Source: Torreya grandis
Taxonomy: Eukaryota > Streptophyta > Pinopsida > Cupressales > Taxaceae
NCBI GenBank assembly: GCA_037957365.1
Contig: JARHVA010003528.1
Coordinates: 720,001-784,000, forward strand
DNA: 64,000 nucleotides
Direction of reading: 5' to 3'
Under the pieces are notes generated by a model. It did not search any database and was not told the origin of the DNA. It saw nothing but the letters and a program-made list of their open reading frames with translations. Both the position numbers and the translations under genes were made by a program. Shown here one piece after another: positions 24,995 through 39,415 of the stretch (positions are counted from its first letter, which is position 1; each line of letters starts with the position of its first letter).

Positions 24995-26396
24995 AATATA
25001 TATTCAATAACTTTATATAGATTTTCCACTTAAGTTCTTAATCTCATTTGATTTAATTAATGACTCTTACTTAGTATTTTTCAATTATTGGAAATTGGTC
25101 ACACGTTTAATCAAAATTATCAAAAATGTCATTTTTATTGGTTATAATTTGACTCAAGTTGAATTATAAGAATTTGATGATTGCATACAAGCTATTATAC
25201 TAATTAGAAAAATATGACTATCAATCAACACATACATATGATGTGTGTTGATGAATCAAAGGATTTCATTGGTCCATGACATCATTTTTCTTGGTCACGA
25301 TTTGACTCAAATTGAATTAGGAAAAGATAATGATTTCATAAAATGCATTGCCCTAATTAGGGATCAATTGATAAGAATCAACACTTGCACATGATGTGTG
25401 TAGATGAATTAGAGTATTTCAATGATTTTGGTATAGATTATGAATTATTGTAGAATATCATTTAGATTTACAATTTTAACACAACAATGATAAGAATTAG
25501 ATGTCTATATTTTGACCATATTTGAGAAGGCATGGTGGGAAATTTAGTCAAAGAAATAGATTTTCAAAGAATTAAAAGGTCACTTAAAATGATTATAATT
25601 ATATGAAATAGATTCATTCCCACTTTTTTCTAAATTTTTCATGAGTTACAGATAAATAGGGTTATGAAAATGCCCCAAATAGTGTTTGGGTAGATTATAA
25701 TGCCCCCTTGAGGGGAATATGGAAAAAATGAATTTTTGATAGGTTGGCCCTCAATCAAAATTTAAAAAATCACATAATTTTTAGTATACGAGGCTAAAAA
25801 ATGGAGAAATTAGGAGAAGCTAGTTTGAATAACAGATAAGTGGGGCAAAAAAGAATCCCTTAGGAAGATAAATGGGTGAATAATAGGCCCAAGGGGTGAA
25901 AATTTTGAAAATTTTACTATAATTTTACCCCTAGGGGTAAAAATTAGTCATTTTCATCCTCAACTATTGCAATCTAAAACTATGATATTCACATACAAGA
26001 GAGATAGACATAATCGCTAACATCCCATAGCACCAATACCTTAGTGAGCATATTTGAGATTACCAACAACCACTGGGGAGTGGAGTATTAGTAGGTACCT
26101 TTTTTGGTGTTTAATACCCACATTTAATGCATTTAATTCTATGTATAAGTAAGAAATTAGGTAATCTCACTATTTGCATAATTTTAAAAATGAAGTTTCC
26201 CTAAAACATGGTGATTTCACCATAAAAAATAGTGATGTCACTAGACCTTCAATGAGGTTGCATGTCAAAATGGTGAGGTCACCACTTAATTAGTGATATT
26301 GTTAATTTCAACAAAAATCATTGGTCAAATGATGACAATGCTAGTCAAATAGTGATATTGATAGAAATAGTGAGGTCACCCTATCAAATGATGATG
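24995..26396. other. Flank between elements 1 and 2
   Basis: Before the insertions this stretch was joined to about 4,360 on one side and 44,356 on the other. No coding is seen. It contains a diverged 153-bp tandem pair (25,125-25,425). From 26,200 it contains repeated words such as ATGGTGAGGTCACC and AATAGTGATATTG. It may belong to the missing 3' LTR of element 3, which is inference only. Confidence 0.45.
25125..25425. repeat. Diverged 153-bp tandem pair
   Basis: Two units share ATTTGACTCAA(G/A)TTGAATTA and ATGATGTGTG, in the same order, with a 153-bp period. Confidence 0.75.
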
Positions 26397-26401
26397 ATAC
26401 C

Positions 26402-27888
26402 TATTTTACTAATATTGTGTCTATTTCAAGTCTAAAGAAAAATAGGTAAAACGGATAGGGATAAGTGATTAGAATGAACCTAGACTATTTTGTGTACTAT
26501 ATCTAGATGTTGTGAGCACTCCTCTTTGGCTAGGGAGTATTACCTACAAGTAAGAAAGCACTACCACAAAAATTATCTATTATTAGATATATGAGTGGGA
26601 TGCCAAGCTATGTGCTTATTCTAGGAAGTGTCAAACTTCCTTAGAGATGATAGTCCACTTTTGAGAAACAAAAGAGTAATAAATAACAAAGAGAGAGGAA
26701 AAGAGAGTAAAAGAGAGATATGTTATCATTATTCACAACCTGAGTGTAGCAGAGAGTAACAGAGTAAAGGTGGTATATTCAATTTATATTTTAGAATTTG
26801 TTTGGGTAGGTTTTATAGAGGTCATTGAAAATCCATATTTGTTGATGTCGGTTAGGTTGTCAAGGTTGATGAGAAAGTGTGACTGATATCAATTGGGTGA
26901 TCGATGTTGGTAGGGGCAATACTTTCCTAGGATCTTGAAATAATCTTTTTTGGGTCTAGGAAATGGTTTTGGTTTGGTCTAGAAGGTTGGGGAGAGTTGT
27001 GATAGAGAGAGAGTATTATTTGGATGGATCTAGTCAAAGGTTTAGTGTGTTGAAACAAGGGAAAATAAGTGGGGAAGATTTATAACTCCTTCACTAGGGT
27101 TTAGTCAAGAATGTGTAAAATAATAAATAGTAGATATAAAGTGATTATAAAGCAAATAATTAAAGAATTATAGAATAAGTGATGTACTTAGCTGAAGAGG
27201 TGATTGAATGATAAGTTCCAAATGGATGGCTCCTATAAGGCTTGCCAAACCAATGCCTTGAATATAAAAAACAAGCATGTATTGCTGGTTCTCAAGAGCC
27301 TAGTTCCTGATCTAGATTAATTTCTACAAGGTAACAGTAAGCCAATATGTTGGAATTTAGATTCCAAAAGCTTGTATGTAAATAAAAATGAGTTTTCTTG
27401 ATTTTTGTTGACCTAAACATTAGTTTAGATTTTGGCTTAAGTAATCAACATCGATGATCCCATTAATGTCGCCTATGGGTTGACTAATGTTGATGGTATG
27501 AGAATAAGTAAAAGGGTTATTTTAAGCCTATTTTTTATTCTTTCTCATGCCAAGTGTGGTATCCATTAGAAAATTGTATAAATAGGAGGTTAAGAAGGAC
27601 ATGGTTAGGAATTTATTTTTTGGGTGAGAATACGTCATGGGTAGTTAGGATAAGGGGACTAAGTCTTGAGGTGACTCAGAGGGTAAGAATTAGTCTTAGG
27701 ATGAGGTGGCCAAGTAAGGTGGCATAAGAGGTTTTTAATTAACTTAATTAAATATTTTAAATTAATTAAATGTGTGAGGGTTAAAAGTATGGGTTAGGAA
27801 GGCTAATTATTATTATTGAAAAGGGGCTCAAAGGGAGTTTTTGACACAAGGAGTTATACACATGTGTGACATAATTTTAGTTTCTACA
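26402..27888 (-). repeat. 3' LTR of element 2
   Basis: About 1.49 kb. On the minus strand it begins TGTAGAAACTAAAATT directly after the polypurine tract and ends ...AGTAAAATA (CA changed to TA) at the target duplication. It contains only a short GT/GA seed (26,996-27,014) where the partner LTR has a long microsatellite. Confidence 0.92.
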
Positions 27889-27901
27889 TTTTCCCCTTTT
27901 T
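27889..27901 (-). other. Polypurine tract of element 2
   Basis: On the minus strand the 13-base run AAAAAGGGGAAAA touches the TGTAG start of the 3' LTR. This is the expected plus-strand priming site and fixes the orientation of the element. Confidence 0.92.
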
Positions 27902-29735
27902 GTCTTATAATTTACACTAAAAAGTTACAAGACAAAAATAGGAGTTAGATGCTCTAGGTATTGGATGAGGTATCCCCCCTCAAAATAAGGACCAATAAAT
28001 GAGAAACTAGAATCACATATGAATTTGACAAGAAGTAAATTGGGTGAATGGATAAGAACATGGTATCACTACTTGTATGTATACTACTACAAGGTATAGT
28101 TGATAAAATCAAGAACAAGCTAGAGGAGGACTTGAATAGAAATAACCAAATCATAGCTTGTAAGTGATAGCTGATAAGGTCAAAAAAATCAAAGTTGTAG
28201 CTCCAATGGTCCATGTGTGCTAGGTATCCAAGGTAAAAAATTCCCATGGGAAACACAAAAGGTTACAAGTGATACGACTAGCTTGGTAACCATCCAAAAC
28301 ACCTAATATACATGTGTGTGTATAGTATCCAACTATCTCAAGATAGCATAAGCAATCAAGACAAGAAATTTAAGGTTGGTTTAAAAGGGCCAATGATCGA
28401 GGAGATATTCATGATCTCCAGTCAAAGTCATCATGGGTGGAGATTTAAGTGATCTCAAAGGGTGGTTGTTATGGTTGGGGAGATATATGTGATCTCCAAG
28501 TTGGTTTTCATGGTCAGGGAGATATACATGATCTCTAAGTTACCCTAGATTAGGGGTAGATTCTAAACAGTTATGGTTATTAGTGGAAACTCTATTTTAA
28601 GGGTGTTGACATTGGTTATGTCACTGATGTTGATAGGAAATAATGTCAACATCAGTGGCTTAGGGTAAGTATATCGACATTTTTGGGAAACCAAACTTGA
28701 CAAAAAAGATTTTGGTGGCTGACCAAAACTCATTTACAACATTTAATTAGAGAAAAAAAGAGCTCTAACTGTTGGTGAGATGATAGAGCTAGGAGGGGAC
28801 CCAACTAGAGGTATACCACCACAAGTGCCAGCTATTCTAGCCTAGAGGAGATAGAGAGATGAGGTAAGATCCCCTTTGAGTTGATTTTGATTTTAAGTTT
28901 GTTAATTTACTATTTTTGGCTAAATTTAAAGTTTAGGGGGAAAGAATGCTATTATAGGGGTAAGAAATGAGGTGAGGGTAGATTTAGATGAAGTTGGGAG
29001 GGGTTTAGGGGTAGTTTTTAGGTTAAAATTTAAATTTGGGAGACAGTTCATTTGGGCCTAGGGTTGAACCAGTCATCGATGTTGGTGGGTCCATCAACAT
29101 CGATTGACATGAAGCCAATATCATTGGCTTCTATCAACATTGATGACCTTGAAGAACCCAAAATAGGAAAAAAGGTCAATTTTAGATCCCTAATTATAGT
29201 AGTCAATGAATTGAATGGCTGAGCTAGCCTTAAAAGACGCCATGTCAACTGAGTGATACCTGCATAGTATGGTTGAGGGCCTCAAGACAATGTAGTTCTC
29301 TCAGTGCGTAGGGAAAAAAATCTAAGTTATGGTTAAAAGTGTGTTAGGGGAAATGTTAAGAAAGGATAGGTTGAAATAGGTCAAGGGTCATAAGGTCTAA
29401 AATATAGGTCATAGGGTTGAAGCTTAGGGATATAAGTCATGAGGCCTAGATTTATGATAGGTAGTTAGGCCTAGGGTGGAGAAAGAGGTAGTGAGGCCTA
29501 GTGTGGAGATTGGGGAGTAGGTTAGATAGTTAGGTGGGTATTTTTCCATGCTAACATTAGAAGACCCCATGTTGACTAAGTTATACCTACATATCCAAAT
29601 TGAAGGACTCAAGCTAATGTAGTTCTCCTAGAGATAAGGAAAAAAGGTGGTGGTAGGTTATATTAGAAAGTATGTGACTTGAGGTGTGTGTGTATAGATG
29701 TAGGCTAGGCAAGAGTTGATGTTATGGGATCATCT
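27902..29735. other. Non-coding region between 3' LTR and antisense PMD gene of element 2
   Basis: No coding match. Pairs of a CpG-containing word family (TCGATGTTGG, CATCGATG and CATCAACATCGA-like) occur at 28,600-28,690 and 29,070-29,155. Short open frames on the minus strand (27,954-28,256 and 29,048-29,248) have no support as genes. Confidence 0.5.
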
Positions 29736-31290
29736 ACCTATGCTACTAACACAAATGAGGAGGGATGTCACCCTAACTAAGATCGAGCACATGGTAGTTA
29801 TAGGTTTAGGAAGAGTGTGATGATATTATAAAATTGAATAGGATGTGAGTTTGATGATAGTGTAGATCGAGAGGTGGGATCACACCACTAAAACCTTCCA
29901 TTTATTGACCAAATAGCTGATAGTGACATATGAGGATGTGCACAAGACTTTACAATTGCCACTCCAATGTGAGGATTTCTTCTCATGTTTGAGAGAGGAG
30001 CATGATATTCATATGGTGACATTATTTGGAGAGCATGTTAGCAAGGTGACTTATCACTCAGTGAGCTTTGCCTATGAGTCACTATACATTGATGATGAGG
30101 AGTAACATCGGTTGAGCATCTTAATGATGATAGGGATTATATTTTATGCACTATCAAATGTAGATTATGGGATATTTCCTATTGTATTGATAGGTTTTTT
30201 GTCACAAATGGTTGAGTAGTGGACTATATTAGTGTGGGGACCAACTTTTCTAGCATAGTTATATAGAGAGCTATGGGGGTTGAGACTATGATGATGATAA
30301 AATTTATGTGCTAAGAATTTACTCCATTTTTGGGCATACGATAATATCATAGTGACAAGACCATTAGGGTTACCTACCATGACTATGGCTAGTTTTAGGG
30401 TTGGTTTTAGATACTGGAGAGATGGTATGGCCTAGAATTGAGTAGACAACATAGTGTGAGATATTAATCATTATAGGCACATGATAGAGGTATTGATACC
30501 TATAGATATTGTGTGGAGACCCTAATTGACATACCTTACATTGAGAGGATAGGCAAAGTAGCTTATTGGCTTATAGAGCACATTATGGGTTAGAGGGAGA
30601 CACGTTGGTGAGTTAGAGATGATACCCATGACACAGGCCAGGAGATAGTTTGGATTGCTATAAGATGTAACTCCTGAATTCCTTTGATATAAGGGGGATG
30701 ATATGGAGGCACCCATACCCTTGCCTCAAGAGATAGATGGGCCATATTTTAAACAATTTCCATTAGGGTCAAGTGTAGTAGATCTCAGATACACAGTGGC
30801 ATATCTTGCATGGTGGATAGGTTTGTATCTCCTAGTTCAGGTTAAGAGGCCACCACCAAATTTATAGGTAGTGATGAGAGAGATAGATGCAGTCATAAAG
30901 GGTCAAGATGTAGTGATACAATCATAAGATTTAGTAATACATGCCTAAGATGTAATAGTGCAGGCTCAAGATATAGCTCAAGCACATGTATTAGTTTTAC
31001 AGGGATAGGTGGTGACATTATAGGGATAGGTGAGGGCATTACAAGGCTAGGTCAAGGTATTATAGGGTCAGGTTAATGCATTTATAGTAGAGAGGTATAG
31101 TTTGAGAGTAGTAGGTTAGGTTACTCCTCCTCTGCCACCATAGGGACCAATACAAGGGCCTTCAATAGGTGTGATGGGGCTACTATAAACTGTATGTCTA
31201 GTAAGGTCTAACACTACCCTTGATGATATTACTTATTATGAGAGGGACATTAGGGATTTCCCATAAATTTTTAGGTATTCTAAATTTAGA
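29736..31290 (+). pseudogene. Antisense plant mobile domain (PMD) gene of element 2, broken
   Basis: Plus-strand reading gives the PMD hallmark ERWDHTTKTFHL followed by LIVTYEDVHKTLQLPL at about 29,855-29,985, inside a 60-codon open stretch (29,923-30,105). The remainder is readable only across stops. The C-terminal part (about 30,880-31,080) has a seven-residue repeat of the form L-Q-G-Q-V-x-x, expected to form a coiled coil, followed by a Pro-rich tail. Most stops there are TAG where CAG (Gln) is expected. The gene lies between integrase and 3' LTR and opposes gag-pol, as in elements 1 and 3. Confidence 0.72.
30997..31080 (+). repeat. Four 21-bp units encoding a heptad repeat
   Basis: Four in-frame 21-bp units begin TTA-CAG/TAG-GGN and encode L-Q-G-Q-V-x-x when TAG is read as former CAG. 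They form the C-terminal coiled-coil-like part of the PMD gene. Confidence 0.8.
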
Positions 31291-31529
31291 GAGTAAGAGA
31301 GATTAATGACATGTGTCTTAGTTTCTAGCTCATGAAAATGTAGATAGGTGGATAGTGGTGATGACATTGATTATTCATAACCATGCATATAGCCTCAAGG
31401 ATTTTGAGTGCTATATTTTTTATTATTATATATGTTATATACACACCAGTCTACAAGCCAAAGATGAGACATGTATATTTTGAGGGAGAGATGACATTGT
31501 TATTATTTATTGATGTACATTAATGTGAA

Positions 31530-32960
<1,431 letters not shown>

Positions 32961-32969
32961 ATGAGATCT

Positions 32970-34000
32970 TTAATATTGAAATCTCACTTTTTTGTTGTAA
33001 GCACATTTGATATGCTCTTGATAGATTTTGAGGTGGTTGAGGGCTGTGAGATGGTGCTTCTCAAACAACTTGAGTTGAGCCAAACATTCTTGGAAAAATT
33101 CATCATTATTAATTATGTCTTTTAGATAAATGTAAAGAGAAGCAATCTGAACATCAAGAGGCAAAATGCCCTCCATCCCATAGACCAAGGAACAAAGTGT
33201 AGCACCCATAGGGGTTTGAATGCTAGTGAGGTAGGCCCATAAATAAAAGGGAATGTATGTGTGCCAATATTTGCCTATAAAGTTGACTACCTTCATGAGA
33301 ATTTTGGTCAATGTTTAGTTAGAAGCTTTTGCTTATCCATTTGATTGTGGATAGTATGGCAATGAGAAGCTTAATTTGATTCCAAAGGTATCACAAAGAC
33401 TTTAAGTAGTCTTGTTTTTGAAAGATTTGCCATTATCTATTATAATTTTATGTGGGATACCAAAATGATAGATGATGTGATGTTTGATAAAGTCAAAAAA
33501 ATTGTTAGCCTTAGTGGAAATGAGAGGAATGGCCCCAACCAACTTGATGAAGTATTTAGTGGTAGTAATGTGGTGACAGAGGGATGAATGAGGGTTAATC
33601 TCACTAATTAAATCTGAACCCCATTAGGAGAAAGGATATAATTCTTTGGTGACCTACAATTCATGACTTGGAATATGAAGGACATTAATGTTTTGTTGAC
33701 ATTTGATACAATGCCAAATGGAATGACCATAGTCTTGATGGAGTGTTGGCCAATAATAGCCAAGTTAAAGGATATGCTTGGAAACTACATGACTATTGAA
33801 ATGTATACCACAAATCCTATCATGGACTTCGTTAATAGTGAACGGAGTCTCAGTACTAGTGAGACATCTAAGGAGGATACCATCAAAACCTCAGTTGTAG
33901 AGAAGTCCCCCTAGCATAGTGTAATGAGTGGCACATTTTCTAAAGGCATGTCTCTCATTATTGGAGAGATCAAAAGGGGTAATAAAAAAGGAAAGATAAT
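32970..34000 (-). pseudogene. Integrase of element 2, broken
   Basis: The minus-strand HHCC region has EVHDRICGIHFNSH and CIKCQQNINVLHIPSHEL. The core has GSDLISEINPHSS (first Asp kept) and IIIDNGKSFKNK (second Asp kept). The third catalytic position reads Lys instead of Glu (AKASN near 33,330), next to a CAA-to-TAA stop. The C-terminal part is an open stretch, 32,970-33,311: WHTYIPFYLWAYLTSIQTP, then GATLCSLVYGMEGILPLDVQ, then a QEHIKCAYNKKVR tail. This is the typical end of a Tat integrase. It is inactive. Confidence 0.85.
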
Positions 34001-34099
34001 ATATGAGTTACTTGTACCATAAGTCATGTGGATTGCATGTTACATTTATTATAAAAAGGATGTTAGTTGATACATAGGAGGGTAATGTTAAGCGATGCA

Positions 34100-34560
34100 T
34101 GGTGACATGGATTTTTAAGGAAGAGGCTAAAAAGGGTATGTGTGAAGCAAGTGAAGCTATTATGTTAGCAAACTTGTTTATAGATTGAGGAATAGTTTGT
34201 AAGAGATAGGAGTTAAATGATCCTAATAGTGTATCTACATGATGTTTATACCACTATAATTTTTTTCATAGGTATGAACCATTAACTTAATTAACCACTA
34301 GCTAAGAATCACCAAAAATGTTTATTGATTTGATACCCAAGAAGATAGCCATTTAAGCCTAAGATCAAAGCCTCATATTATAATGTATTATTAATACATT
34401 TAAAATCTAGTTTAAATGACAAGGGCATAGGCTCACCATCTAGAGGAATAAAAATGAGCCCTACACCCCCACCATATTGACATTTAGACTGTCAAAGAAC
34501 ATCATCATTTGATAGGAGATGTCATTGGTGGAGAGTGTTACGATGGATTCATTAGGGAAT
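34100..34560 (-). pseudogene. RNase H region of element 2
   Basis: Minus-strand reading gives a GGGVGLIFIPLDG segment, then PLSFKLDFKCINN followed by a degraded A-E-Y motif and YEALILGLNG, the retroelement RNase H signature. The Glu of the AEY motif is replaced by a stop. RNase H removes the RNA from the RNA/DNA hybrid. It lies between RT and integrase. Confidence 0.7.
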
Positions 34561-34989
34561 TTGAGGTTTGAAGGTTGGTTGTTAGGTAAAGGGGTGGTAT
34601 CTAATTGTTCAGTGATCATTTTCCCCTTGATAAAATTTTGTTGAATATACTCTTAGTCAAATTCAGCTAGGAACATGAGCCATCGAGCTACACATTTTCT
34701 ATGGTATGGATTAGAATGCATGTATTTGAGGGGATTAGTATGGGTGACCATGTACGTTTTGTGATTTAAGAGGTAATTGAAAAACTTAGAGGCTAAAAAG
34801 AACAATGTGAGGCAAAGCTTTTTGATATGGGTATATCAAGTTCCATAATCAATAAGTGTGTGGATTATGTATTAAATCACCTGTTCTCGATGGTGATCAT
34901 CTTGATGTGTAATAATAGCACCCAAAGAATGGTTTATTATAGATATGTAAAGGTAGAAAGGCTTATTTTCCTTAGGTGGAATAATAATT

Positions 34990-36300
34990 GGTGGGAAAAG
35001 GAGATACTATTTTAGTGTATCAAAATCTTCTTGGTAATCTATATTACAATGGAAGGAGACCTCTTTTTTGAAGAGATGGTGAAAGGGTTGGAAATGATCT
35101 AACAACTAGGAGATGAAGTGATAAATTAACTAAAGTTGCCTTAAAATCTATGGATTTGTTTGATATTAGTAGTTGGAGGCATCTCTATTATTTCTTAAAC
35201 CTAATAGGGTTGACTTCAATACCATGGAGAGAAATGATAAAGCCTAAGAGCTTATCAGAAAGGACACCAAAGACACATTTGTTTGGGTTTAGTAAAATGT
35301 TATATTAGAGGAGATAAGTAAATATGATTTTTAGAATCATCAAGTGATCTTGATGAAGTTTAGACTTTCCAAGTAAGTCATCCACGTAGTCTTCCATAAT
35401 TTATGTAGGAGATCATGGAAGATGTAATTCATAGTGCAGCACTAGCATTATTTAGACTAAAATGCATGACCTAATAACAAAAAGTTCCCCATGGGGTGAT
35501 GAAAGTTGTCTTGTGTTGATCCTTAAGAGCATCTAGGATTTGATTATATCCTAAGAACCCATCCATAAATGATATCATCTCATGGCCAGCTGTTAGATCA
35601 ACAAGTTAGTGGATACTTGGCAACGGGAAGTCATCTTTTGGACAAGAAAGGTTTAGGTCATGATTGTCAATACAAATTTGGATTCCTTTGATTAATTTTA
35701 TGATAAGAACAAGACTGGAAACCCATTGTATGTAGTCGATGGGTTGAAAAAAGTTAACATAGAGGAGGCATTAGAGCTCTTCTTTGACAAGGAGATAAAT
35801 ATGAGGATGCATTTTGTGAAGCTTCTACTTAACAGGTTGAACATCTTGATTAGTGATGATGCTATGGGTGATGATAGAGGGGTCAATACTAGGCATGTCA
35901 TTATAAGATCAATCAAAGGCTTTGCTATGGTTATTAAGAAATGTGTCATAATTATATTTCTCAAAGGAATCCAAAGATTAGCCAATCTTAAGGATGTGAG
36001 GGTTATCATGAGAGGGAAAATTGATGTCGATGGTTGATTTATTTAACATAGCTTGTGTTTTAGATGAGAGTGATCATTAGATATAGTAATCATTTGCACC
36101 CATTTATGTGAGAATAACATCATCATCTTCACATTGGATAGTGTTAATAGTGGGAGAGTCTTCATCAATCATTTTAGGATGAACAAGAGGAAGGGAGCTT
36201 GTTTCCTTACCCTAGTGATAGGTGAGAGGCCCTAAATGGATGGCATTTATTAAAAAAATTAGGAGGTATAGATACCTTTGATTTAATAGGTGATGGTGGA
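34990..36300 (-). pseudogene. Reverse transcriptase of element 2, broken
   Basis: Across several frames on the minus strand: a pre-RT segment (SIDPSIITHSIITNQ), CIDNHDLNLSCPKDDFPLPS, EMISFMDGFLGYNQI, PWGTFCY, then EDYVDDLLGK with the YVDD box intact (about 35,370-35,395). The thumb follows with NKCVFGVLSDKLLGFI and GIEVNP. Stops and frameshifts are frequent, but the catalytic Asp pair survives. Frames at 35,698-36,037 on either strand are shadows of this gene. Confidence 0.82.
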
Positions 36301-36799
36301 GAAGAAGGTTGATAAGGAGAGACTAGATCTTTAATAATTGGTACATAGGAAGTTTTAGTGAGTTTAGTTGGTTTGTCATAACCCACTCCATGCCTCTTTT
36401 TGTTATTTTCAGTGGTTTTACTAGTGGGATATTTAATGGGCATATGAACACTATGATTTTAATGACCCAAAACAAATCCTTTCTAGGAATACCTATAAAT
36501 ATAGGTGTGATCAAAAATAATCTTGCTCAGGAAAGAGAAGTCACAGGTAAATGGTTGTGGTGAAGAGGATGGATTGCTGATAATAAGACCCTGATTAATT
36601 ACCCCATTTATGAAATTAGTTCAAAGGTTAGGGGGACTATAAGGGATGCTAATATTAATACAAGGATCATAATTTAGGTTCATATTAAGCTTTACATACT
36701 CTTGTGGTGTATGGAACATGTTGAGTGTCAACAAATGATATTCTCTGAATGACAAATGTTTCAAACTTTCCTCCATGGAATATTTGTCAAGAATTTATG

Positions 36800-37400
36800 T
36801 TGCCTATATCTGTGTAACAAGGGGAGTGGAGCTTATGGAAGCTTTATAAGTATCATGTGGAGAAGATGATGTGTTTAATGGAATAAGAACATCATTGGGA
36901 CTATAAACCATGTTGTATATTTTAAATAGAGGTAGGTCAGTGGGTATAACATGCAGGTACCCATTATGCCCAAACTTGACATAGTGGTGTAAATTTGAGG
37001 GTACACATGCCATAGCATGTATCAAAGGTCATTCAAGTAGTATGTTATATTAGAACTCTCATTTTACTACATTAAAGATAACAATAGTTATGTGGGGACC
37101 TACATGGATATGTAAGACAATAATGCTCACTATAGTAGTTATGGTATTGTTAAAAGAGCAGAGTATTACATCAATTTGAGACATGCAATTATTGAGAAGA
37201 GCTAGTTATTGTAGGCATGGGTGGAGATAATATTAATACTAGATCCCCCATTAATAATGACTCTTTTGACATGAGTTTGATCAATATATGCAGTAATAAA
37301 AAGGGTAGAATCTTGATCTTTAGGGTGTTGAGGTGGAAGTTTTGAATTATTGAAGGAAATTAGGGAGATGAAATTAAAAGAGATGACCAAAGTTGTAAGA
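36800..37400 (-). pseudogene. Protease and protease-RT linker of element 2
   Basis: The open stretch 37,202-37,390 has STLFITAYIDQTHVKRV followed by IINGGSSINII. The retropepsin motif is usually I-D-G-G-S-S, so the catalytic Asp is Asn here, a single G-to-A change. The open stretch 36,804-37,025 follows with WIHAMACVPSNLHHYVKFG-like linker sequence (MIHAMACVPSNL visible). The enzyme would be inactive. Confidence 0.75.
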
Positions 37401-37858
37401 GTGTGGGGATTATTAGGTTATACCTCAACTAATTATAAGGAACTAATCAAAGCTTGATAGTATTGGGGTGATTTTTGGATTAACTCATATAAGGAAATTT
37501 TCACAAGATTTTGGTGAAGTTGTTTCACCATCAAGCTTTGAATAATGTCTAGAGTTGTTGGTTTTGTGACACCTGAGATGGAAATATTGGGCTTAAAAGG
37601 AGGAATGTCTTTGGAAAAGGGTTGATCCCAAGTATTAGAAACCTTTTCCTTACCTTGATCCTTTTGGATTTGTGATCATATGGCCACATTAACTGTGTTG
37701 ATCTAACACATAGGTAAAGAAGGTGGCAAAGGGGGTATGACAACATCTTTGCATTGTATTTTAGGTGGAATAATATGAGGCATTATCGATTATAGAGGTG
37801 GAAGAACAATAATGTTAATAAGAGTATCAAAAAAGAGATTTTTGACATCAAAGTGTTG

Positions 37859-38290
37859 TCAAATTACTATTGTGAGAGCTTTACAACTCTTAGTATCATG
37901 TCCAGGTGAATGATGATATAGACACACTTGTGTATTATAAAACCAAGAAGGCTTTGGTCTAAAATGGATATAAGGCTTAATGGGATGAAGAGTTATTATG
38001 GAATATTTCAAAAACTGATGTAAGAAAAAGATTTGAGAGCCTGTGAGTGGGCTAGCACTTATTGTGGTAATAGGAGTGGACACCTTTTTTTTAGGAGTCA
38101 CATGGGTGATTTTGTGTGGTGCCTTGTTTGGTGGTGATGGAGTTATGTGTTTTGATGACACTTTCTTGGTGTTAGGTATCATGGTTTTATATGTGAAAGG
38201 CCTACCAGGTGATAGAGGTAGTAATGGAAGTAACTTAGCCTTTTGTTTCACTTGGATTGGCAATACTCCAACTAAAGTGGAGGGGTGCAA
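37859..38290 (-). pseudogene. Second zinc-knuckle module of the gag region, element 2
   Basis: A 143-codon open stretch rich in Pro, Ser, Thr and Lys ends in FYNTQVCLYHHSPGHDTKSC. The spacing is C-x2-H-x4-H-x4-C, the variant knuckle of Tat gag proteins, which binds nucleic acid. A first knuckle lies 1.7 kb upstream in reading direction. The Pro-rich part is probably disordered. Confidence 0.7.
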
Positions 38291-38639
38291 TCCGAAAATT
38301 GATGATAAATTTGAGGGTTTAAGAGGGAAGGATTGGTGAGATCTAGGAAGCTTAACATTTCTTTTAGTTCAATCCATGAAACTCTAACTTCTTTTTGGTG
38401 AGTTAGATCTAATTTCATGTGTGGATGAATTAGATTAGAGATAGGATGTATACCTAAAGACTTGTACTGCTTTAATGTGGTAGATGCCTATGAGGGTGAG
38501 GGTTTTGATATAGATGGATGAGCTTCTGATGATTTTGGTGTAGAAGCTCTAGCTTTGTCAAACACCTTGGGGTAAAGAGTAGTAAGAGCGTTAGAGGTAA
38601 AGGTTGACACTTATTATGTAGGATAAGGAGTTTTAAGTC

Positions 38640-39200
38640 AATCTTAAAATATCATGTGATCTATCTTTATGGAGTCAAGAAATTCTAGACTTTTCACCAA
38701 CCAATAAAAAGGTTTAGATGAAGTTGACATAGGCCTTATGGTTGTTTCTTTAAAAGGCTGAGGTGATTGAGAAAGAGGGAGATTATTAGTCTCTGCTACC
38801 TCAGGCCAAAGATGAGAAAGAGCTACAATAGGGTTTTCTTCGATAGAGACAGGAGAAGAGGCATGGTCTTCCATGGGTGGAGGAGAGGTAGGTGAAGAGG
38901 GTTCCTCAAGGGGGTAGAGAATGGGTATAATTTATCCCTTAACATGTCGATGAGGAATATGTAAAGTATGATCCTCCATAGGTAAAAGAAGTGGTAAAAT
39001 TGGTAGAATTAGAGTAGGCACAATAGGTCTCTCATCTAATGTAGGAGTATATAACATTTACTCTTATAGTTGAAAAGGTGGAGTGGATGGGGTATTGCTC
39101 TTTATCAATGGAGGAGAGGTAGGTGAAGAGTGTTCGTGAAGAGGGTATAACATAGGAATGATGTTCACCTCAACTTGTGGTTGTGGAATGGGTAAGGCAT
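38640..39200 (-). repeat. Acidic/Pro-rich gag linker with a 231-bp repeat
   Basis: The word GGAGGAGAGGTAGGTGAAGAG occurs at 38,879 and 39,109, with similar sequence following each. The period of about 231 bp equals 77 codons, so the repeat is in frame on the coding (minus) strand. It lies between the two gag knuckles. Confidence 0.55.
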
Positions 39201-39415
39201 GGTCTTGGTAAAAGGATAGGTAACATTAGTGCAAAAGAAACTAGAAATAAAAGCTCCTCTAATGGCAAAAAGAGTGGTAAAGGAGACTATTCCTCATGCA
39301 TAATTAGAATGGGTGAAATAGGATCTTATACCTAAGGAGGAATAATGGGAAAAACAAATGCCACTGATTGTGGGGGAGGAGTTGATAAAATGGGTACCTC
39401 CTATTATGGGAAAGG

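Noticed and set aside
26200..26396. Regularly spaced GGTGAGGTCACC-like words as a possible CRISPR-like array
   Set aside because: Units differ in length and sequence, there are no unique spacers of constant size, and the context is plant nuclear DNA.
35726..36037. Plus-strand open frame of 103 codons
   Set aside because: It is the antisense shadow of the RT N-terminal region of element 2, which reads as RT on the minus strand.
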